A DNA stretch of 64,000 nucleotides from Ceratobasidium sp. AG-K (lineage: Eukaryota; Basidiomycota; Agaricomycetes; Cantharellales; Ceratobasidiaceae). The stretch is taken from the NCBI GenBank assembly GCA_037039685.1, contig JAWNGF010000001.1, positions 7,936,001 through 8,000,000 on the forward strand, in the 5' to 3' direction. Shown in pieces: positions 58,183 through 64,000 of this stretch. The notes under the pieces were generated by a model. The model did no database searches. It was not told the DNA's origin and saw nothing but the letters and a program-made list of their open reading frames with translations. The position numbers were made by a program, and so were the translations under genes. Within the stretch, counting starts at the first letter, position 1; each line of letters opens with the position of its first letter.

Positions 58183-59931
58183 TTAGGTCTTAAAAATGCG
58201 CAGTAGTCGTTGAGGAGTAACAATCCGCGTTCTGCAAAGCGGGCATTCTCTGGTGGAACTCATTACCAACTCCGAGCATTCCATGCATAAGCACAGATGG
58301 CTAAACGTCTGTGAGCGACCACACGCTCAAGCAATCATGAATCTACTCACCCACAATCCACAACGGCGATATTGGCATCTTCGTCTTGACAAATCACGCA
58401 TAGACCGTCTCGCTCGAGTTTAGCAGCTGCTGATTCAGTGGCCTTTGGTAAATCTGCGGAATCCCCTTTACAGAAACACTCAGCATGCGTGATGATTGTA
58501 CAGAAACCTAATGTACGCACCTCCTTCATTTGGAGCCCCATCACTTGGTTGCTGTTTAGTTGTGTTCCTTCGACGTTCAATCTCTTCAAGTGCTTTCTTT
58601 TGCGCCTGCAACTCGGCTTCTTCCTCGGCGGCCCTAGCACGGGCGTCCCGTTCCTTATCGACACGAGCAGCATCGATTAGGGTAACCACTCGCTCTACAA
58701 TATCTCGCTTCTCGAGAGCGTCTTGCGGGACTCGTACGTGGTTATGTTGCAAAATGGCCTTCAATACTCCAACCGAGAGACTAGAGATGTCAGCTTTCGG
58801 CATCTCAAGGAGTTGTTCCATTGGTATAGCTTGGGGGGATGGTCGGCTTGGAGATGGCGCTGGAGGATTGGGCGGACGCGGTGCATGGCTCGCAGGTTGA
58901 GGCGGTGGTCTAGGATTTGGATTGGCCCGGGGCGCAGTGTGTGCATGCGGTGGAGCGGCTTGAGGGCGTTGAGGTACGATAGGGGGCGGTCGGCTGCCCG
59001 CAGGCGGTGGCGGGCGGGGGCTCGGTCTTGGAGGTACCGGGGGAGGATGGGTAGACCCGCCCGAATCTGGTTGTGGGAATGAATCGATGAAGTCCGAGAA
59101 GCTATCCGCCATCCGAGATAGAAACCCTCGAGAGCGCTCTCCTGAGGGCTGAGGAATCGAATGGCGGCGGTAATGGTCCTCGTTGGCTCGTGGAAGGCAT
59201 CCATTGCTTTCCTGTAAGCCAGATTGTCATTCAGACTCTATGATTTTTGCGACCAGATCCTTACCCTCGCATCGAGCACAGCCCGAACATAATCCTCCTT
59301 CTCTACTGCATGCAGCGGAGCTGATAGTCATTTGTTAGAGAACCAAGCAGAAATGTTTTGAACGGAGGAACAACCTGCCAGTCCGTAAGCACTCATGTAA
59401 GCTTTCAGGTGGCTTAGTGGCATTGCCCGGAGTCCCGACCGAGGCATTGCAGTGACTGCCAATCGTAAAATGAGTATTGGTATACGAAGGAATAGCAGGG
59501 CCTACCTTTCAGCACTTCAATGCAATAGGAGCATACGTCAACAGGATCGAATCCATTGTAGACACTAAGATACGTTTCAGATAAATTCCTCTGTGTAAAA
59601 GAGGATAGCCTAACCCTATACGAGGCATCAAGGCGGAATGACTACAGCAATTAGAGCAAAACTGGTAACCTTGAGGATCGTTGATTGTTGGTTCCAACTT
59701 TATAAGGGCATATCTATAAGTTGTTTGCTCACCACAGTGGTTGCATCGCTTCGATTTGTTGAAGATACGGTTGAACTCCTGGAATTATCCATTGTAGTTT
59801 CGGATATGTAGTCGTTCTATCCTGTGTGAGAAGGGACATTGGCGCACCTTGTTGCATTTCCTACAGTACTCAGACTCTCCCGAGTGCGGGGCTGGGCCGC
59901 TCAATAGCGGCAGACCACGGATGCCATCCAT
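58183..59931 (-). CDS. FYVE-like/RING E3 ubiquitin ligase (Pib1/CARP type)
   Basis: Starts MDGIRGLPLLSGPAPHSGES. The N-terminal FYVE-like zinc finger is spread over short exons: YCRKCNKEFNRIF, RCNHCG, FCSNCCSHSALMPRIGLG, VDVCSYCIEVLK. It lacks the R(R/K)HHCR phosphoinositide signature. A Pro-rich linker follows, then a SAP-like helix pair (LSVGVLKAILQHNHVRVP, ALEKRDIVERVVTLI), a charged coiled coil and a C-terminal RING (CVICQDEDANIAVVDCGHLC, CMEC, CPLCRTRI). The FYVE-SAP-RING order matches animal CARP/RNF34; yeast Pib1 has FYVE plus RING. It probably ubiquitinates membrane-associated proteins at endosomes. Confidence 0.82.
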
Positions 59932-60218
59932 AGTGGCGATTCACAGTTAGAATAGGGGAGCAACCTAAATACTGGTTTGGCACGATATGACCCTAAACCG
60001 CGCAAAATAAAGAATATTTTTCAGATGAAAGAGCTAGCGCCAGTACGGTATGTGGTTGTTGCAATTGAAGATCCAGATCAATGCAAGGCACGCCGCCAGT
60101 GGACCCCAAGCAGGCGCTTGTTCAAGAACAAATGATTTCTGATCATAGGAAGTGCAGGTAGTTTACTGTCACGGTCACAACGCAAAATCACAGCAAGCTC
60201 TACATAATGATCTATACT

Positions 60219-62234
60219 CTATACAGGTTCAATCCTCGTCCTTCTTTTAATTCCTCGTAACAAAGCATCCATCCTTTCATCCAATTGATGACCACTCCGA
60301 ACGAACATGTTCGCTAGTTCTTTGGCAGCCGAATGCTGGTTTGTCGCAAGCAACTCCCGCATAGTGCGATAATAAGTTGAAGTATTGGCTGCGGGGAATC
60401 CCCAGTCTGCTAACGGCCCGATGCGGTTACGGAGCCGTGCCCCCGTTGTTGGTGACGTGCCAGGTGCGTTCTCGTAGCGGGCTTTTTCCATCTTGATGAT
60501 AATTGACTTGGCGACCTCCCACTCATGATTGGCAGCATAAGCTTTGGCTAATGCGTTCCACGTCATTATAGTCGAAGGCACCCCAACGTCCTTCATGTCC
60601 CGCATAATCCGCACAACCGCCTCTGGACCTTCTCTACGAGCAAATGCACCAATCCAAGGCTGAAACGCAGTCGCGTCGGGAAACATCGCAGGCGGAAGCC
60701 TGAACAAGCTATTTGAAGAGGGTTTGCACGATTGCAAGAAGTACGAGTAACACCTTTGCAGAACCCCACGATCATCGACCGAGGCAGCAAGGTTAGCAGC
60801 CGACCAAGTCGCCAGTGTGATAGCCTCGCTTGGAGGCCAAATCCTAGCCGATATTGATGACTGATTTTGAACTCCCAGTTCGCTCAATAGCTGGGCAGTT
60901 ACCCCTATCGGCAAGAAGACGGACTGAAACAGGCAAAGCGCCTCGATGTACCTTCCCTCGGCTCGATAAAGCTGCATTTCTGCAAGGCACCAGATGCTCA
61001 TATCAGACTTCCAACGAGCGTTAGGAGATAGACGGGACAGTTTGTTTCGAAGCAGCGATAGGGCACGATCACGGCCTGTCGAAAGGTAGGATTTCATGAA
61101 GAATGCCAAGTCCGTAGTAGATATACTTTGTCCGGTAGCTATCCTCGTCTTAACCCAGCGTAGCTGTCTCGTAAGTGACCCATGAGGCATTCGTGTCGCT
61201 GAAGCAGTGAGAGAGTCGTGAGTGGGAAAGTGGGGCCGCGAGAATCCAGCACCTTCAAGTAGGGATCTAATATGCCTCGCCTCATTCGGACGACCAAGCT
61301 TATCAAGCTCCTCGGCAACGATGCGATAGGCGCTAGGACTAACCGTGCGTTGACTTGTGTGCAAAGCAACCAAGCTATGATATGCCGCATCTAATCGACC
61401 CGATAGACAAAGAGCACGTAGAAAAGTACTGTTCCAGCTTCTTAGAACCTTGGGTGGGATAGTCGAGGCACCAGATTGAGCCGCATTCGTCGAAGCCGCA
61501 TCTACGAGCTCCGCTAACACTTTCGAGGCAACGTCTGGCGTTGAATAACGGGCAACGTGACCGATTACGGGAATTGCAGCCCACCTCGCGAGGCCTTTGC
61601 GAGCGGCCAGGACGCCAAAGCGAGAGAGCGGTTCAATAGCTTCGGGGCGTCCAAGGAGTTGTGAGAGCAACATGTTGACTCTGAGGGGGATGGCGCCATC
61701 ATTCGCCCACGGTTGCCTTATTGGGGGCAATAATTCAAGCCATTCAAGGAAAGTATATGGGTCTGAATTATCCGGACTGTTTAATAAGTGCTCTGCCACC
61801 TTGGCATATCTTATGTGTGGGGTAATGGGGGTATGCAGTGCTTCAAGGTCTTTTCGAAGAGCAATCGCTCCAGCATAATCCTTGTTTGATATATAGCTCA
61901 GGAGTTGGGCATTTGCTCGTGCGGTATGAGATACGCTGTCGCGGGAAGCAATCCGTCGTTGCCGCAAGAGATAGCGGTGATCAAGTACACCAGATCCCGG
62001 GAGATAGTCTGGACTTTCAGCTTCAAAGATGGTAGAATTTGGTGGATTTGAGGGATAGGGCTCGTGCAGAGCTCGAAGAGATGGGTCGTCTTGTGACGAT
62101 GCGATAGATAGGGGTACAGATAAATACGAGCTTGACCCACGTAGTACTCGGTTTACACTCCGTGCTAAGGGGAGAGCCGGTCGAGCAAGATCGAACCCGA
62201 GTGGAAGTAACGTTATTCTAGTGAGGCTGGCCAT
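60219..62234 (-). CDS. mitochondrial PPR-like protein
   Basis: Single-exon gene, 671 residues, start MASLTRITLLPLGFDLARPA, a likely mitochondrial presequence. It is almost entirely helical, with pentatricopeptide-like pairs such as TFLRALCLSGRLDAAYHSLV, YRIVAEELDKLGRPNEARHI and TWNALAKAYAANHEWEVAKS. PPR proteins bind organellar RNA and act in processing or translation; the target cannot be predicted. Lack of introns is unusual in this window but common for PPR genes. Confidence 0.75.
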   Translation of the reverse strand: MASLTRITLLPLGFDLARPALPLARSVNRVLRGSSSYLSVPLSIASSQDDPSLRALHEPYPSNPPNSTIFEAESPDYLPGSGVLDHRYLLRQRRIASRDSVSHTARANAQLLSYISNKDYAGAIALRKDLEALHTPITPHIRYAKVAEHLLNSPDNSDPYTFLEWLELLPPIRQPWANDGAIPLRVNMLLSQLLGRPEAIEPLSRFGVLAARKGLARWAAIPVIGHVARYSTPDVASKVLAELVDAASTNAAQSGASTIPPKVLRSWNSTFLRALCLSGRLDAAYHSLVALHTSQRTVSPSAYRIVAEELDKLGRPNEARHIRSLLEGAGFSRPHFPTHDSLTASATRMPHGSLTRQLRWVKTRIATGQSISTTDLAFFMKSYLSTGRDRALSLLRNKLSRLSPNARWKSDMSIWCLAEMQLYRAEGRYIEALCLFQSVFLPIGVTAQLLSELGVQNQSSISARIWPPSEAITLATWSAANLAASVDDRGVLQRCYSYFLQSCKPSSNSLFRLPPAMFPDATAFQPWIGAFARREGPEAVVRIMRDMKDVGVPSTIMTWNALAKAYAANHEWEVAKSIIIKMEKARYENAPGTSPTTGARLRNRIGPLADWGFPAANTSTYYRTMRELLATNQHSAAKELANMFVRSGHQLDERMDALLRGIKRRTRIEPV

Positions 62235-62522
62235 CTGCAAGTAGTATCGCCGGACAACCTAGAGAAACCTTGGACGAAAATTCACACTCTGCTAGCAGTT
62301 TCCTTCCTAGATATAAGACAAGGTAGTGAAGAGCAGCATTGGGGCCGTGGTGGGAGAGTGGGAGCGGAGCACGTGCCCTGATGCATTTAAAATCCCAATG
62401 TGACAATCGTCTATTCTCCCATACTGTAGGAGTACTAGAGACTTATTTTATCGGCCGGAGACTGACAGGAACATATTTGTTAAATTCTTTAAACGACCAA
62501 CTGTAGTCTATAACACATCATT

Positions 62523-64000
62523 TTACCGCAGAGTTGGAAGTCCGCTAGCAGTTGCACCAATCTCAGTCACCTTCGTCAAAGGGCAAATTTTACCCTTGTG
62601 CTCTGGCAAGAAGCTAGCACGCGTAAAGGGGCAGCGCACGGAAGGCGAACCCTTGTAAATGGGCGTGTAGCTGATCGCGCAAATTTCAAACTCCGTGAAC
62701 TCATCGTACGAGATTTCAACGGTGTCCAATGGGTTGCGGTCTCCTTGAGAGATTACTTCGCGGGCCTAGAAATAAATAAACACTTGACAGTAAGCTTGGA
62801 CTATCAAAACTCACCTTGGCAACTACCGGCGCTGCAGGATTAAGTTCCAGCAGGCGGCGGGCAAATTTGGCTGCAGAGGCATAGTTCTTGGCTTTCAAGA
62901 AAACTGTCATTGCGTTCCGCAGCGCGATCTGCTGATGATTCGGTTGCATGCGACAGTGCGTAAAGTATGCGGCTAACTCGAGACTCCGGCGAACTTCCTC
63001 TTTGGGTAACTCTCGTCGAGTCAGCTCGATCGAAACACCCAAAAGGTATTCACGCGCAAAGGCAATCAACTCTTGTAGCTATATGGAGGGTGAGTGTTTG
63101 GCTATGACGTGAGGTAGACAAACCTACTTCAGAGTAATCATCGTGAGACGTAGGCACAGTTAGTAGCAACGCGTGAAGTAACTGCCTGAATGCGGTGGCG
63201 GCCTCGCTCAGTTTGTTCGCTGAGAGGAAACGGCCACCGTCGTTGAACTCTTGAGCCCGCAAGGTCTTTACGCTTCGGTACACCACGGGCAGAACCTTTC
63301 CAGGCGAGGTCTCGTCAGGGTTGCGACGGATATGAAGTCGTAGCGGAGGGACAGAAGCCGTCAAGGACAGATAAGCACGGGCGGACCGATATATTGACAT
63401 GAATGCTGGCTTTAGGTGCTCGAAATCGACGACACCAGATTGCCTATGCAATAGCTTAAACGAGACGATAAGTAATATTACGATGTCGGTGAGACAGTGC
63501 ACATACCTGCATCGCAGTTTCGAAGGAACCTGCTGCAACATGGTCCGCGGCAAATGGAGAGTTTCTTGTCCAAAGGTCGGTTTCAGCAATGCCAGTCGTA
63601 GCACCCGCAGCTGTGCCGTCAGCGGTAGCCTCCTCCTCCTCGGCTTCTTCAGCTCCAATTGCTTCGTCAAGGTCCCAACCCTCTCCATCAACAGCTTCCT
63701 CCTCTTGAGGAGCAGCGTCAGCCTCCCACTCATCCAAAGCCGGAGCAGTATCAGCCCCATTGACGTATGCGGAGCTTGCGGTAGGATCAGTCAAGCCACC
63801 GTTTGCCATTGCCTTTTCGAAGAAATTCTCGCCCTGAGATAGAGATGGCCAGTTGAGTTGAGCGGTTGAGGTAACGATTGGCGGAGGCGATAGTGGATTT
63901 GTTGCAATTGGAGGGATTTCTTCAATATCATCCTCGGCCAGACCAGCCGATTGAAGAATCTCCTCTGCTAACTCTTCGAGTCCATGGTTACGCGCAGTGA
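62523..64000 (-). CDS. COP1: coatomer alpha subunit (COPI), C-terminal part
   Basis: The 3' end of a minus-strand gene that runs past the window edge. Visible: [48 protein letters not shown] (linker), [40 protein letters not shown], and the end [20 protein letters not shown], then [20 protein letters not shown], to the stop 62523-62525. This is the alpha-COP C-terminal domain that binds epsilon-COP. Its N-terminal WD40 propellers lie outside. It acts in Golgi-to-ER vesicle transport, opposite in direction to the SEC24 genes nearby. Confidence 0.95.

Noticed and set aside
1..64000. CRISPR, tRNA, rRNA, transposon or viral genes
   Set aside because: No spaced repeats, no convincing tRNA B-box context, no integrase, transposase or polymerase frames found by eye.

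Overview
The window is nuclear DNA from a filamentous fungus, almost certainly a basidiomycete of the Agaricomycetes. Genes are dense (about 35 in 64 kb), sit on both strands, and most are cut by many introns of about 45-60 bases with GT...AG ends. The encoded proteins are typical eukaryotic housekeeping families. The style and gene content recall Ceratobasidiaceae (Rhizoctonia), but that placement is an impression, not a test. I see no transposon, CRISPR array, rRNA or tRNA gene.

Left part (1-13.6 kb): the 5' end of an aquaporin; ESF1 (ribosome biogenesis); a secreted precursor made of exon-encoded tandem repeats; an NDUFA11-like complex I subunit; an alpha/beta hydrolase whose frame is damaged; the mitochondrial ADP/ATP carrier; a Siz/PIAS SUMO ligase; NudC; and an unknown membrane protein. 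Second part (13.9-26.3 kb): a RhoGEF, a tiny unknown protein, a MAT2B-like reductase, a KEN-box protein, mitochondrial ribosomal protein S5, a PITH-domain protein, an AIM6-like phosphodiesterase and a TPT/nucleotide-sugar transporter.

Middle (26.7-36.7 kb): two paralogous WW-domain-bearing SEC24 (COPII coat) genes in inverted orientation flank an ELYS-like nucleoporin gene. Right part (36.8-64 kb): a bHLH factor, a small membrane protein, ATP10, histone H2A, an ALY/REF export factor, MTG1, ribosomal protein uL15, RPB11, a secreted/transmembrane sensor-like protein, an ECM11-like protein, an MGRN1-type RING ligase, two tandem PHD-like/chromodomain paralogs, a FYVE-like/RING ligase, a PPR-like protein and the 3' part of alpha-COP.

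The genes do not form one pathway; this is ordinary mixed fungal gene order with many head-to-head pairs sharing 130-350 bp promoters. The strongest candidate for something new is the gene at 3540-4425. It encodes a signal peptide followed by near-identical 26-residue units. Four consecutive internal exons are exactly 78 nt, all with phase-2 introns, and each unit carries a basic site (KR, PR or RR) suited to Kex2-type cleavage. Repeats identical in protein differ at about a dozen silent sites, so the peptide itself is under selection. At least four genes (ESF1, the hydrolase, one SEC24 copy, the sensor-like protein) are broken by what looks like loss of one base in a short run. That points to residual assembly errors more than to real pseudogenes.
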